Both the position numbers and the translations under genes were made by a program. 64,000 nt of DNA from Actinernus sp. WN-2022. Its lineage: Eukaryota > Cnidaria > Anthozoa > Actiniaria > Actinernidae. Positions 30,278 through 41,714 of this stretch are shown one piece after another; the first letter of the stretch is position 1; the number at the start of each line of letters is the position of its first letter. Under the pieces are notes generated by a model. It did no database searches, had not been told where the DNA came from, and saw nothing but the letters and a program-made list of their open reading frames with translations. Location of the stretch: assembly GCA_030867875.1 (NCBI GenBank), contig JAOWCC010000309.1, forward strand, positions 25,004 to 89,003. The letters run 5' to 3'.

Positions 30278-30529
30278 GAGAGTCCCCCCACACCCCCCCC
30301 CCCCCCCCCCCCCGGCAAACCGAACTATGCCAGAAACACACCAGCCAATTCCAATGATATTGGTACCATCCAAGCCAAGTTCAAAGAACTAGAGTCTATG
30401 TTGAAATCATTCAACTCATCCAATGTATTTTCTAGAAACGAAAATAAAGCCAGAGTTGAAACTTACTCAAATGTCTCGTTCATTGTCTCATCTAGCGCTA
30501 ACACAGCGCCAGCTTAATTCCGAATCTTA

Positions 30530-30700
30530 AACAGATTCTTATCAAACACTGGCAGTTTATTGCTAACTATCAAAACCTTAACAGGATCTTTTCAGATCCA
30601 CCGATTGTTTCTTACAAGAAGGACAAATCATTTACTGACTTTTTAGTCAGAGCCCAACTTCCCTCTAATACCAGCACTCTAAAACGAGTCGTAGAAGGCG
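30530..30700 (+). pseudogene. Retroelement reverse transcriptase C-terminal fragment (possibly Penelope-like)
   Basis: The plus strand reads HWQFIANYQNLNRIF, then SDPPIVSYKKDKSFTDFLV and RAQLPS. The pattern 'PP-[IL]-V-x-Y-[KR]-[KR] ... LVRA-[KQ]-L' is familiar from the C-terminal part of Penelope-like and related reverse transcriptases. Upstream (30340-30520) an open stretch ends in a stop. Too short for firm assignment. Confidence 0.4.
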
Positions 30701-30756
30701 AGGCAGTGACAATATTTTCAAACCTCAGTGTCGGTGAAAAGTGGTGGATATTGACC

Positions 30757-31675
30757 ACAGCTTCAGAAAGAACACGATATAAAAAGAACATTACATACCA
30801 AAAATGAGGTGAATACGACGAAAAGCGGTCGAGATATGGGCATTAGAATTTATAATTCCCTTTAACAAATCACTGTATTTTTGTCCTGGCTCCTAAGTTT
30901 ACGAGCCAGGACAAAAATACAGTGATTTGTTAAAGAAAATGATATATTCCAAATATATATTATATTATAAACTAATTGAGATTTTGAGACGCCGATACCG
31001 AATTATATTGCCGGCCAGTTGGGAGAAAATATATTCCGTATTGGGCGGAGTCGCGCAGCGACGAAGCCCAATACGAAGAATATATTTTCTTCGAATATAT
31101 TTTCTTCTCAAAATCGCAATTAGTTTTGTATCACGATTCAACAATTAAGTCGTGAATTGTTAAAAGAAAGAAGAGAATGAAGCACCAAACTTATGCTGAT
31201 CGTAATTTCAATTCTCAAAAGGCGCCTAGTATATCTATGGCAACGGTTTCACGGCTTGAGTGGAAAAAACTTTCGCGACGTGTTTTGAAATCTCTTCAAA
31301 AATTGTACTTTTAGCGGATAAGAGTGTTAGATTTCTGACCGAAACTACAATGCCAACCTTACCTTTAGGATTGAATAATTCTTATCTTGTAATTTACAGT
31401 GTTTTGAAGGTGAAATTGTAGAAATATTGCTGTTGAACAAACGACTTTTGAACTTGACCTGGAACCCATGTAACTGCAAGCGCTCGCGCAAGAGCCAATC
31501 AGAGGCTGGTATTCTGAGACGCCAATACCATGTTATATTGGCGTCTCAAAAGTAAACAAAATGATCAGTGAATCGTGATACAATTATATATTCCCATATC
31601 TCGGCCGCTTTTCATCGTATACACCTCATTTTTGGTATGTAATGTTCTTTATATTTGCTCTTTCCGAAAATTCTA
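30757..31675. mobile_element. Foldback element of about 0.9 kb
   Basis: Words at 30761-30857 (GAACATTACATACCAAAAAT, GAAAAGCGGTCGAGATATGG) recur inverted at 31582-31671. Inside are smaller hairpins: a perfect one at 30860-30935, and one of CCCAATAC words around 31040-31075. Confidence 0.65.
30860..30935. repeat. Perfect 33-base hairpin with 10-base loop
   Basis: Arms 30860-30892 and 30903-30935 are exact complements (CTTTAACAAATCACTG, then TATTTTTGTCCTGGCTC). The perfection suggests recent origin or ongoing correction. On either strand it could be transcribed as a miRNA-like stem. Confidence 0.85.
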
Positions 31676-32231
31676 CATCTAAATTTTGCAAATTTGTGAC
31701 GTCACACTTCGGTACTCTATTCACCTCCACTTTAATTGTTCACTATTCACCTCCCGGCTTGGAGGCAAAATGGCTTCTTGGTCTCGCGCGCGAATACTTC
31801 ACTTGTTAAAGGAGAACTTAACCTAAATCAATCCGACTACCATACAAACGTATATTCAAGAGAAATAAGTTCTGCTATTTTATTTCTTTGTGGTGCACGT
31901 CTAAAAAGAGGAAATACGTATTGAAGGTAGAAAAATAGCCGATTCTCCGCTGATAAAGCTAGTTTGTGTGGCGGCTCAATTCAGTGCGTTTTTCCCCGGA
32001 TCGTACGTCACGCATACCAAGGAAAAACAACCACACCTCCAGCACAAAGAAAGCACAATAGTACGCAATTATGAGTCGTTAGTCCATCTATTCAAAGCCG
32101 AGAACAACATGACAAAACTAATTTATTCCCCGTATCGTACGTCACAGATTACAGGAATTGAGCCGTCTGTACTTAGCGGCGGTTGGGAGGAAGATTTGCA
32201 GATTTTCTTTCCTTTGACGCAAAATACTTAC
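31676..32231. other. Intronic sequence, no exon found
   Basis: Contains GTACGTCAC words twice (about 32005 and 32138) and several weak open frames without splice support or homology. Confidence 0.3.
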
Positions 32232-32413
32232 CCTCGGTGATACTAATATTTGACGCTGTTCGTCCCTGGACATTCTGGAGAGTTTCTCTGACGTTGTACC
32301 TTGGTAGTGTTTAGTATAGAACTGAGACTCTGTTGTACTTGGCGGGGAAAGTTCTGGCGTGATACAGAACTCCCTTGGAGGCGAGGAGACAAAATTCACT
32401 CTGATACCCTCCC
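32232..32413 (-). CDS. Exon of the EF-hand-like gene, serine/proline-rich
   Basis: 182 bases between a TTCTTTTCAG acceptor and a GTAAGTATT donor. Only one frame is open: EGIRVNFVSSPPREF, then TPELSPPSTTESQFYTKHYQ and RMSRDEQRQILVSPR. It is entered with one carried base and left in phase 0, matching the candidate exon at 35430 upstream and that at 29610 downstream. The composition suggests a disordered, phosphorylatable region. Confidence 0.75.
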
Positions 32414-33159
32414 CTGAAAAGAATAACGAAAAAACGTATTTTAAAACATAATATATTCTAACTCTAGAATACATAATTGCAATGTACATACGACTACTTT
32501 TTCTGTAATAAATACAGAGGTACGATGAATCCTTCGCAGAGATAGAGCTTAACGTTTGTGTTATTATTAGAAAAAAATGTTCTCCACAGCTACCAAACAC
32601 TGTAATATCCAATTAATTAGTTACGCGAAATGTGCCTTCAAGCCAGAGCTCAAAATTTAGAGCGGGCGCAAATGAGCTGGTGTCACTCTCGATGTCGATG
32701 AAAGCGCATTTGAACACGAGACTTGCGCTATACAAATAAATGAATCTTAGTCATAACGGCCAGTTGGCATGGTCGCATAAATATGATGATGTAAACTTGT
32801 ACACATCTGTTGCTACTGTCTTTCTCTTAATATGCGCTGTCATTCTTCTTTGTGTTTTTCACGAAATCTTACTTTCTCCTTCATCAGGTGTCAATGGACC
32901 GCTCAGCAGTGGACTGTCAAACTGCAAAAAAGGATGAAGATGAAAGGATTTGCACAAGGAAGTACCAGCTTTAAAATGATGACTGCCATTTATAGGGATT
33001 TTATTCGCGGCAAAACCTGTCAAGGTAGTTCCTGACCCCCTCCCCCCAGGGGTCACTCTCGTTTATGACGTATTATAGGTGTGCGGCGCCACAGGGTCTG
33101 GGTTGGAACCTAATGTCTGTGGCTTCAGGGTCCGGATTTTGTGATACAATATAAAGAGC
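32414..33159. other. Intronic sequence, no exon found
   Basis: AT-rich sequence; no feature with defined ends was found. Confidence 0.3.
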
Positions 33160-33296
33160 TTATTACACGGAAAGTTGTGTAATACAGCTGGGTATTTTTA
33201 CGAGTCAGTTTTATTTTTTCGAGCCTGAAAGGCGAGAAAAAATAAAATTGACGAGTAAAAATTCCCAGCCGTATTACACAACTCTTCGTGTAATAA
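33160..33296. mobile_element. Palindromic MITE with TTATTACAC ends
   Basis: About 137 bases fold into one stem: TTATTACACGGAAAGTTGTG pairs with the right end, and ATTTTTACGAGTCAGTTTTA pairs with TAAAATTGACGAGTAAAAAT. A related GTCGTATAATA pair at about 33300-33313 and 33622-33633 encloses a further 330 bases. Confidence 0.7.
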
Positions 33297-33837
33297 ATTG
33301 TTTATTATACGACAGCTAACACGAACAAAACATGTTTGTTTTCGCTTACCTTACTGCTCTGTTTGAAGAAAATCTTGAGAGAAGAAATCTCGAGAGAAGA
33401 AATCTCTCAGCCCAATGTCGGGGGCGGGCGCGCACTGAAAAGTTTTTTTCGCGCGCTAAAAGCTGATGGGCTGTTACTCAAACAGCCCCATTTCGATTGG
33501 CTCGCGCGCTTACAAAACCTTTTAAGTGTTGAATAAACCTGTGCAAACCGGTTTGTGACCCGTGTAATACCGTCTCATATTTGCACTCGTTTTAGCCCGT
33601 ATTTGCACTCGAAAACGCCAAGTCGTATAATAAGTGGAATTACGGGCTATAGACGACACTGAATAACCGCTAATCAAGGTGGAAATCCGGGTTCGTTCTC
33701 ACGGCAACTTGGAGAAGTTTGGAGCTATTTATTCTCGCAAAACCGGGTCCAGTTCTCGACTCCATGGCCGCACATGGCCGTCAAACATCGGCCAATAGAA
33801 ACGTCGAGCTCGTTGTTTAATTGGTAAAGATATAGTC

Positions 33838-34066
33838 TGATATAGATATAGATTATGATAGATACAGATATAGATAAAGATTATGATAGATACAGATATA
33901 GATAGATAGATAGATAGATAGAATGATACATGTAGATAGATAGATAGATAAATAGATAGATAGATAGATAGATAGAGGTATATAGATATACAGATCGATA
34001 TACAGATATATAGATAAAAAGATATATAGCTATAGATAGAGATATACATGTAGATATAGATATAGA
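33838..34066. repeat. GATA-type microsatellite
   Basis: Imperfect runs of GATA and ATATAGATA over about 230 bases. It yields a tyrosine/isoleucine-rich open frame on the minus strand that is not a gene. Confidence 0.9.
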
Positions 34067-35429
34067 TGGAAATCATTTCAATAGAAGCTACAAGTATTAT
34101 GGTACTTTCTTTTCAATAACAAATGTACTAATTATTCAGTTGACATTTCAAACAACTCCAAAACAAACCCAATGGTACGTCATAATTACCATTGCAACCC
34201 TGTGTTTAGTGCTTCTCTTCCCTTGCCTATCAACATCATTCAAGTCAATGAATGAGCGGGTTATCCCCGCACCCATGTGTCCACAACGTGCATGCTGTAC
34301 CTGTAGGAGTAAGGACTTGAAATTAGACTGCAAAATAACACGAGGAACTGTTTTTGTTGCTAGTACAAATTAGTCTGACCTGACTAGCAACAAAAACAAA
34401 GGTGAGAAGGAGGATAATCTTTGAACGATAACTCAACTTGTATTACTTTGCAGGTAAGAAAGGATGCTTTATTATACGAATAACCCAAGTCTTCTCGTCC
34501 AATCAGATGTGTGCATTGGGATCACGTGCTAGCCCAATATTTTACCATGTAGGACAGCTACCTACTGGATAGTTCGCATGAGCTGTTCGCGTTATTGTGT
34601 TAATCAGTTGTTTGGAGGATTATTTGTTCGGTATACTAAAACACTTATAGGATTCACCCTCGCCCAATATGGAAAATATTGAAGTCTCTACTTTAATATT
34701 ATACTCTACCTTCGGCTCAACTTAAATTTTTGCCATAATGGTACAATGTACGTACGTTTCATGTATGGCAGCATGCACATTTAGTATTAAACAAAGTTGT
34801 TTTTATTTATTTATTTATGCCAGGGGAGGAAAAGCAATAGGACTCGAGGTCGCCTACGTGGCCTAACTCCGTGCGTGGTCAGCAACATATAGTGTAAAAA
34901 TTTGCGCCGCCTTCAACAATTTGCAATTGTGAACTTTATAACTTTATTAGTTAAAAGATTATATATTTTGCTAATTTCTTTGATAATTAGCATTTTAACT
35001 CTCTCAGCCATTACTAACGAAGCCATGAAACCACAAATAACTACAAATAGTTCATCAAGATTCTACTAGCAACAGTTGTCATGAGATTTTACTCACATTT
35101 CTAAAAATCTACTCGCATGTTGAAAGTGTGCGTGCATAATTTCGAGCACTAGTTGGTAATTCGCACACAGTGAACTTGTTTTACCAGACCTGAAATTCCC
35201 GCCGACAATTTTGCGAGGGGCCAGCCTAATTCCCAGCCCTGAATTAAGAGCGTGCAGGGCAGGGTTACTTTATAACTGGAAAATATAGGCATTTGGCAGA
35301 GTTCACTGTTTCTTTCCAGCATTTGGAGTAGTTGTTTCCCCTGGTCCCCTGGCATGGGGAGTATTGTTTCCCCTGGCATGGGGAGTATTTTATTGGATAT
35401 TAATTAATTTTGATGATGAATACTCTCAC
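34067..35429. other. Intronic sequence, no exon found
   Basis: AT-rich. A plus-strand open stretch at 34140-34373 has a hydrophobic run and several cysteines, but no splice or start support. No transposon ends recognised. Confidence 0.3.
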
Positions 35430-35492
35430 CTTCTTGTTTGAGTGATTCAGATGATCTGCTAGTTGGACTGATCTCTGCTGTTGCCTGCTCAC
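35430..35492 (-). CDS. Candidate 63-base exon of the EF-hand-like gene
   Basis: Acceptor TTAATCTCAG and donor GTGAGAGT bound 21 codons' worth of sequence. Entered with one carried base it reads EQATAEISPTSRSSESLKQE and leaves one G, which completes the first glycine of the exon at 32232. The exon at 37266, as read in phase 0, does not deliver that phase, so one exon with a length not divisible by three is probably missing between them. Confidence 0.55.
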
Positions 35493-35574
35493 CTGAGATT
35501 AATAATTTTAAGAGAAAAAGAAAATAGAATCATTTGAACCATAATTAGAGCAGTTATTGATTGTGTCGTAAAAC

Positions 35575-35780
35575 CTAACCCAGTGTAATATTATTACAGA
35601 ACCAATCACAGAAGCAAGTGGAAAACACAATGAACCAATCACAGGAGCAAGTGAAAACACAATGAGCCAATCACAGGAGCAAGTAAAAAAACAATGAGCC
35701 AATCACGGCAGTATTAAGTAAAAACACAATGAGCCAATTACGAACTAAGTAATTCGTGATTGGTTTTACTTGAACCCAAT
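35575..35780. repeat. Tandem array of about four 32-base units containing CCAAT
   Basis: Units of the form GAGCCAATCACAGGAGCAAG plus TAAAAACACAAT repeat from 35597 to about 35740, followed by an inverted piece with GTGATTGGTTTTACTTG. The same words recur at 36775-36910 in the inverted-repeat element there. Confidence 0.7.
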
Positions 35781-36727
35781 CGTGAGGAAATGTTAACGCA
35801 ATGATGGATAGTTTCAAGTTTAGTTTATTTGAGTCAATGGACACAAAGTTTAAGTGATAGTTCTAAATATTCTATACATGTAAGTACAAATATAAAGAAG
35901 AATATATGTTTTACAGTAATTATATAATGATGTCAAGATAGATACATAGCATAGAAATTAAAATAAGTATGTGGATAAATGGATAAATCTCGCTAAAACG
36001 AAAATTGACTGCATAATATTGGACCAAAACAATGTTCAATTTTAGATTTTCATATAAATTATGACAGCATCCTAAGAACGTGTGATTTCATTGGCTGTTC
36101 AGCATGCTTGATTTTCTCATAATACACGCTCAACCATTTCTTTCCGCATAGATCAAATTTTATATTATAAACAATAGAAGATGGTTCTCCTTTGTCATTG
36201 ATATAACAAAATAACGCACTTTTGAGGTCTTGAAAAGCTGCTAAATGCACTTGCATTCTGCTCAGGTATCCACAGTTTTTCAAGACACAGAGAACCATCT
36301 TTTATTTGTAAATTATAACTTGACTGGCTGATAATTACAAAACAAAAAAACAATTCACTGTCAATAGAAGAACTAAGCACACGCAAATTCATGCAAAGCA
36401 ATCACTTTTGACACTCAATCACATTATCCTATAAATCTTATATTTCAGCCAATCAGAGCTCAGCTTTACTATGAAATACAGGGCGGTATTTCATGTTTTT
36501 TCTATGAAATACAGAGCGCTATTTCATGGCTAGATCAGGCCAATCAAAATGCATGAAATTTCATGCCCTTTCTTTATCAGCCAATAAGAATTCAAGATTG
36601 TGAATACATAATTAGTCTGTACATGCGTCCGCCACTCGAAATTTTCGTTTTCCGGTGAGAAAATTCTCAGTCTAAAATAAATTGAGAAAGAGAACAAACA
36701 ACAGGGAAATATGTCATTGGGTTAGAT
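35781..36727. other. Intronic sequence with a weak coding-like stretch
   Basis: A minus-strand frame at 36059-36298 reads AFQDLKSALFCYINDKGEPS and ends with a stop. It looks more protein-like than its surroundings, perhaps a transposon-borne nuclease remnant, but I cannot assign it. Repeated TGAAATACAG words occur near 36470-36530. Confidence 0.3.
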
Positions 36728-37010
36728 AGAGCGGATTTCACATGAGTGTCGTAAAACCAAACGCAAATTACTCACAGCCAAACAATCACAGGAGCAAGTA
36801 AATACAAAAAAGCCAACTGAAGGCTGGAAAAGTTCGTGAATGGGTTTCTTCTGAACCAATCACGAGCCAAAGAAAAACAAGACCAAAACATGATTGGTTT
36901 TACTTTACAATTTCATTGGTCGATTAATAACATGCCATTTTCTCGGCCAATAGAAAAGCTAAGTAAACGCAAAACCAAAATACTTTCGACACTCATTTGA
37001 AATCCGCTCT
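36728..37010. mobile_element. MITE with AGAGCGGATTTCA ends
   Basis: 283 bases bounded by AGAGCGGATTTCACATGAGT and the complement of AGAGCGGATTTCAAATGAGT. The interior contains the CCAATCAC words of the array at 35575. Confidence 0.75.
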
Positions 37011-37265
37011 AACGTGATTAAAGGGTGCTCTAAGTGGTACATGAAACCGATTTTGGGAGTCAGGTCAGGTCTATGGAAAATTATATATTTTGGTCTGAAA
37101 TAGGGTCATGGTTTTCAGACCAGTGCTGCACACTGATTGACTGCCAGGCAAAGCCAGGTGCAGTTTGTTTCGAGTGGTAGCCCTTCATCAGAGCAAATTA
37201 ACCCATGCTAACTTTTATGGCCTGATTATACTTTTTTGTGTTAGGCAAAGGATTGGTTAATTCAC

Positions 37266-37367
37266 CTGCTCAATTCTTGGCTGAGCATCAACAATGAAAT
37301 TCTGTTCAGCCCTCCATGTTGTATGTGGCTGTGTCTTGTTACTGACATGAGATCTAAATAGTCCTTG
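37266..37367 (-). CDS. Candidate 102-base exon of the EF-hand-like gene
   Basis: Acceptor ATCTCTTCAG and donor GTGAAT bound 34 codons. Phase 0 (the phase left by the exon at 47758) reads QGLFRSHVSNKTQPHTTWRA and ends PRIEQ. The alternative frame KDYLDLMSVTRHSHIQ is also open. The 10.4 kb intron upstream contains the whole Harbinger transposon. Confidence 0.55.
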
Positions 37368-37539
37368 CTGAAGAGATACAAATAAAACAGAAGTTAACAT
37401 CACACCATTAACATCATCAATTCAGTGCTGATTGCTCGCTAAATGGCACAATGTTTCTTTGCAGCTTTGCACTTTAACAGCAAATTTGTCGAACAGATCT
37501 TCCACCTTTCTTTGAGTAACAAGTTTTTCTCCAATAGCT

Positions 37540-38400
37540 GGCTTCCGGATATCCTTTTAGGCATGATAGCAACAGACAGCTGGTGACCCACTCAAGGCTG
37601 CTAGGTGTCACCATCGATAACAAACTTACATGGACCCGTCATATACTGGAGGTCAAGAAAGGATTTGCCAATAAGTTAAATTTGTTAAAACGCAGCCGGT
37701 TTCTACCGCGCTATACGCTTTTGGATTTGTATTCTAAGATAATTTTACCTTCCGTAATATATGCGTTGCCGATAGGGGTAGTTTCACCAATAAGGATGGC
37801 TTCCGCGCCTTAGAATCGCTACATTGTAGAGCTGCTAGGCTAATATACGGCCTTACGCGAGATATGCCTTCCGTAGATGTACTCAAGCAAGCAAAATGGG
37901 ACCCTTTATGTTCAATGTACAAAGTAAGGTTAGCTACACTAGCATATAAAATTTTCTATGAGTGCACTCCCGCTTCTATGGACCATATGCTAGTTAAGAA
38001 TGACAGAACGCAAAATTTACGTAACAGAAACAGGGTTATAGTGCCACGCTTCAATAGCTATTACATGAAGAATTTGATAGCACATAGAGCGGCAATTGTG
38101 TGGAACCTGCTCACTCCAGACTTACCGGAGACCTCTAATGTAAAGAACTTTACCAGTATGGCTAGTAAATCACAGGCCCTGCATAATTTAGATTTTGGAG
38201 CTGAATCACCGCAAACTGCCCCTCACAAGAACGATTATTATAAATATTACTGAATTATTAGTTTTAAAATAGATGATTAATAACTTAATGTAAAATTTGA
38301 ATATAGTTAACTAGTTTATTTTAGTATTATACACGACCCCACAAGCGGCAACGCTTTAATCTTTTATCGTGTTTAAATAAAAGTTATTGTATTGTATTTT
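37540..38400 (+). mobile_element. 5'-truncated LINE, 3' end only
   Basis: Two out-of-register frames give RT thumb and C-terminal sequence: LLGVTIDNKLTWTRHI (37604-) and, from 37864, SVDVLKQAKWDPLCSMY with LRNRNRVIVPRFNSYYMKN. Coding ends at 38253. The 3' end has AATAAAAG and a TTATTGTATTGTATTTTA tail near 38400. No endonuclease or RT palm remains. Confidence 0.85.
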
Positions 38401-38537
38401 ATAATATAGATACGATAGTACGCACGCTCTGATTGGCTAAAAAAGCATGTTTTACCAGAGTATATAACACGCTTGAGCGTGTAATATAGTTTTCAACTGG
38501 CGGTTTCCTTTCATCGCGCGCGTAAATCTATATCATA

Positions 38538-38722
38538 AAACAGATAAAGAAGCCTTAAATCCATGTTTTATACTATCATAAAACACTCTGGTCATTTGAG
38601 AACACTCTAGAAATGTTGAAAGCACGCGCCTTCGGCTTGTGCTTTAACATTTCTCTCATGTTCTCAAATGCCCATCGTGTTTTATGATAGTATAAAACAT
38701 GGCTAAGGCTTCTTTATTTGTT
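38538..38722. mobile_element. Foldback MITE with about 88-base arms
   Basis: AACAGATAAAGAAGCC at the left pairs with GGCTTCTTTATTTGTT at the right, and TTTTATACTATCATAAAACA words pair further in. The loop is short, around CCTTCGG. A hairpin transcript from here would be long and almost fully paired. Confidence 0.75.
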
Positions 38723-39310
38723 AAGTATAAAACAAAACTTCTAGTGTCCAGTTCTCTCTCTTCCAACAGGTGCCTGGTTACTAAGCTACGGACGAACGTG
38801 AGCATGTTGTTGGCTTCGTTGACTATCTAAAAGGTGACCTGAATCAACAGATCCCGGTAAACAAACACTATGGAAAGATAAATCATATATCTAAGTAGGT
38901 AGACATGAAGTTTATACTATTTCAGAGCTGAAATTACAGGTACAACTTTGGAGTTTTCTCCAGTTTGAAAGTCTGATGAAGGTTTATAAAATGTACATGT
39001 ATGTTTGATATTCTTCCAAAAAAACTTTTTTCCCTTAAGGTGAAGTAATACGGGCAACAATTTCTTGCAACTTGTCGCGCAACAATGTTGCGTTGCGAGT
39101 TGCAGCGCGATGTTGCTCGTATTACTACCCGCGCGTGCAACTTGTCGCGCAACAAATTTCCATGTTGCAAGTTGCTGCAACATGTTGCGGAAAGTAGAAG
39201 CGACTTCTACTTTTGCAACAAATTTTGGTTTTGTTGCGCAATAAATCTAGAAAGAGCGCTTGTGATTGGCTGGCAAGACTTGATTTGACTTTGACACAAC
39301 GTAAACAAAG

Positions 39311-40453
39311 ATGGCGGACGCGGAGGCCGATGTCGAAAACGAGCCTGAAATATTAGATTTGGAGCCGGTACCAGCTGAGAACGTAGTCTTAGAGGTAGCA
39401 TGCGATAAAAGGCTGTCCGAGGCCGATAAATTCCTCCTGTTTCAGGAGCTAGAGAACCACCCATGCCTTTGGGATACTTCAAAAATAGAGTACAGAAACC
39501 GGTTTTCTAAGGCAGCGGCCACCGAAAAATTGTCAAAAGCCTTCAACATGACCCCGAATAACCTAAAGAGAGTTCTCCACACTATCCGCACAGCATTGGT
39601 AAGAGAGGTTAAAAAACAACAAGAAGGGCAGGTGTCAAAGTGGAAGTTCTACGAAACACTTTCATACATGAAAGATGATGTTATTCGATGTATGAAGGCA
39701 AGGGAAGGGAAGGAGTGGACGGATGAAGAAACGGAGCAGTTAATAGAATTCTACAAGCAGAACGAGCAGTTGTGGAATCACGGTCTCCCCTCCTACAGGG
39801 ACAGAAATTTGAAAGACCTTAATTACAAGAAGCTCAACGAAGTTCTTCCTGGTCGTAGCCAAGACGACCTGAAAAAACAGTGGCACATGCTAAAAACTAT
39901 CTTCTATCGCGAATTGAAAAGGGAGGAAGGGAGCAAGGTGAGTGGAACGGGTACCGACTCTGTGTATACTTCACAGTGGAGTTTTTTTAAGCTCATGATG
40001 TTTGTGAAGGGCAGCGATGATGTCGACCCTTCCGTTAGCACACTTGGTATCGATATCAAGGAGTACGAACGACCTGCCAAGAAAATAAAGACAGAAAAAG
40101 CCAAAGATATGGAAGAGATCAAGCTTGAACTCTACAAAGAGGCAATTAAGTGCCTCCGGGCTCCTCTCCCAGTAATAAGCGAGTCAGCTGGAAAGGCGAT
40201 GGATGCAGGCGATGAAATCAGTTTGTTCGTGAAATCTCTCGAGTCAACGTTAAGAAGATTCTCTGGCCGACACCTTGCAATAGCAAGAAAGAGAATAAAC
40301 GATGTGATGTTTGAGTTGGAAATGGAATGCTATGCTCCACAAGGGGTGCCTACATCTGGCCATGGAAACAGCCTTCATCCAACAGACCTGGTCAACAGCT
40401 ACAGTTCCCAAGCAGCTTCAGTGCCATTCAATCCCAGTACTTTCAACTGGTAG
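39311..40453 (+). CDS. MADF (Myb/SANT-like) DNA-binding protein of the Harbinger transposon
   Basis: An uninterrupted frame of 380 codons, starting AAAGATGGCGGAC, only 135 bases inside the left terminal repeat. Two MADF-like trihelix domains are visible: about residues 40-125 (LLFQELENHPCLWDTS ... YRNRFSKAAATEKLSKAF ... WKFYETLSYM) and 140-235 (EQLIEFYKQNEQLWNHG ... YKKLNEVLPGRSQDDLKKQW ... WSFFKLMMF). A basic stretch, RPAKKIKTEKAK, near 259-270 could be a nuclear signal. In PIF/Harbinger elements the Myb-like partner binds the ends and carries the transposase to the nucleus and DNA; that role here is inferred from family and location. No frameshift or stop, so it may still be functional. Confidence 0.9.
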   Translation: MADAEADVENEPEILDLEPVPAENVVLEVACDKRLSEADKFLLFQELENHPCLWDTSKIEYRNRFSKAAATEKLSKAFNMTPNNLKRVLHTIRTALVREVKKQQEGQVSKWKFYETLSYMKDDVIRCMKAREGKEWTDEETEQLIEFYKQNEQLWNHGLPSYRDRNLKDLNYKKLNEVLPGRSQDDLKKQWHMLKTIFYRELKREEGSKVSGTGTDSVYTSQWSFFKLMMFVKGSDDVDPSVSTLGIDIKEYERPAKKIKTEKAKDMEEIKLELYKEAIKCLRAPLPVISESAGKAMDAGDEISLFVKSLESTLRRFSGRHLAIARKRINDVMFELEMECYAPQGVPTSGHGNSLHPTDLVNSYSSQAASVPFNPSTFNW

Positions 40454-40545
40454 CTGTACTGTATGCGGTGTCAGGCTAAAGTTGCCACTTCCAGGGCTGT
40501 CTTAATTAATATTAAAACAAACTTTATATATTAGCTTAATAGAGG

Positions 40546-40754
40546 CAATCGGCTAATGCTGGTGCCACCCAATTCAGATCATGCGATGTAAACAGATGCT
40601 ACTCTAAGGAATTATTACTTTTTCATTCTAATCATAATGCAGTCATGCCTATCTTAATAAAATTAATTTTCAAAGAGTCCATTTCTCCAGAGTAATGTGT
40701 GTTTACATCACATGATCTGAATTGCATGGTGGCAACAGCATTAGCCAATTACCA
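40546..40754. mobile_element. Small foldback MITE inside the Harbinger element
   Basis: ATCGGCTAATGCTGGTGCCA with ATTCAGATCATGCGATGTAA at the left is mirrored by TTACATCACATGATCTGAAT with GCAACAGCATTAGCCAATTA at the right. Confidence 0.7.
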
Positions 40755-41247
40755 TATTTCCTCGATTAAGCGCCCACCCTAGATTAAGCACCCCCCTCAA
40801 TTAAGCGCCCCCCTTGGCAACAAAATTTGAAATAAGCGGGCCCCCCTCGATTAAGCGCCCACCCTCCCCTCCCCCCCCAATAAATATGGCACAGTAAGAG
40901 CGATGGCATACAACTTGCGTTTTATTACAAAGTTACGGCATGTTCCTATATGTAGTACTGTATTAAAGTCATGTTTGGCTGATAAGGGAAATTAGTTTCT
41001 TTTCTTCCAAGTCACAGTCCGTGATTATTAAGTCCATGTGCTTGCATAGCTCTTGTACCCGAAGCAGTTCGTTCTTCAGCCTTCTTCCCATTTCAACGCT
41101 TTGGGTAAATGCTGTGAAACAGCCGGGAAGGACAAGACCTATTTCCAGTTTTCGTGAGCCATTAAGCGCCCCCCCTCAATTAAGTGCCCCGTTTGGCAAC
41201 AAAATTTGAAATAAGCGCCCAGGGCGCTTAATCGAGGAAATACGGTA
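40751..41247. mobile_element. pogo/Tc1-like MITE with TACCRTATTTCCTCGATTAA ends
   Basis: Left TACCATATTTCCTCGATTAA and right TTAATCGAGGAAATACGGTA are inverted repeats of about 26 bases ending in TA. AAATTTGAAATAAGCG and GATTAAGCGCCC words recur in the arms. The middle (about 41000-41155) may be a transposase remnant. End sequence and TA fit the Tc1/mariner/pogo group and resemble the pogo element at 55996. Confidence 0.7.
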
Positions 41248-41470
41248 CCCCTATTGAATGCTAAAAAACGTTTCTTGGTCATAGTATTTTTATTTCGAAT
41301 ACATCGATCCTTGGAGTACAAATTGTACATTATTATTCTTTCCATGTTTGCCTTTTTGGTACTAATATATAAATAGTAAAATCACTTTCATTTGCAACAC
41401 GATTCCCTTTGTATTCTACATGTGTAAAATATTTTTTCTAAGACAACCTTTTGTTGAGGTAAAGTGGTAA

Positions 41471-41714
41471 GGGACCAGTCATTATTTAACTTGGAGGGGG
41501 AGGGGGGTAGAGGAGAAAATGGGTGTCTTGTAAAACAATTTTTGGAGAAAAGGGGGGTCCAAAATATTTTAAGGTACTCTAGAAGGCAGTCTTGAAAATT
41601 TATTGGATACCTAAGGCAGGGTTGCTGAAAAAAAATTGCAGGCTCACACTGGGGGTCTTGAAAAAAATAAAATATCTCTATGCCACCACTCCAAGTTAAA
41701 TAATGACTGGTCCC
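41471..41714. mobile_element. MITE with GGGACCAGTCATTATTTAAC ends
   Basis: Perfect inverted ends of about 26 bases bound 244 bases that include a G-rich tract. No target duplication resolved. Confidence 0.75.

Noticed and set aside
33729..34076. 115-codon frame rich in tyrosine, isoleucine and serine
   Set aside because: It is a translation of a GATA/ATAGATA microsatellite.
36059..36298. Minus-strand frame thought to be a YqaJ-like nuclease remnant
   Set aside because: Only a vague resemblance. No catalytic residues could be placed, so I kept it as a note in the region entry.
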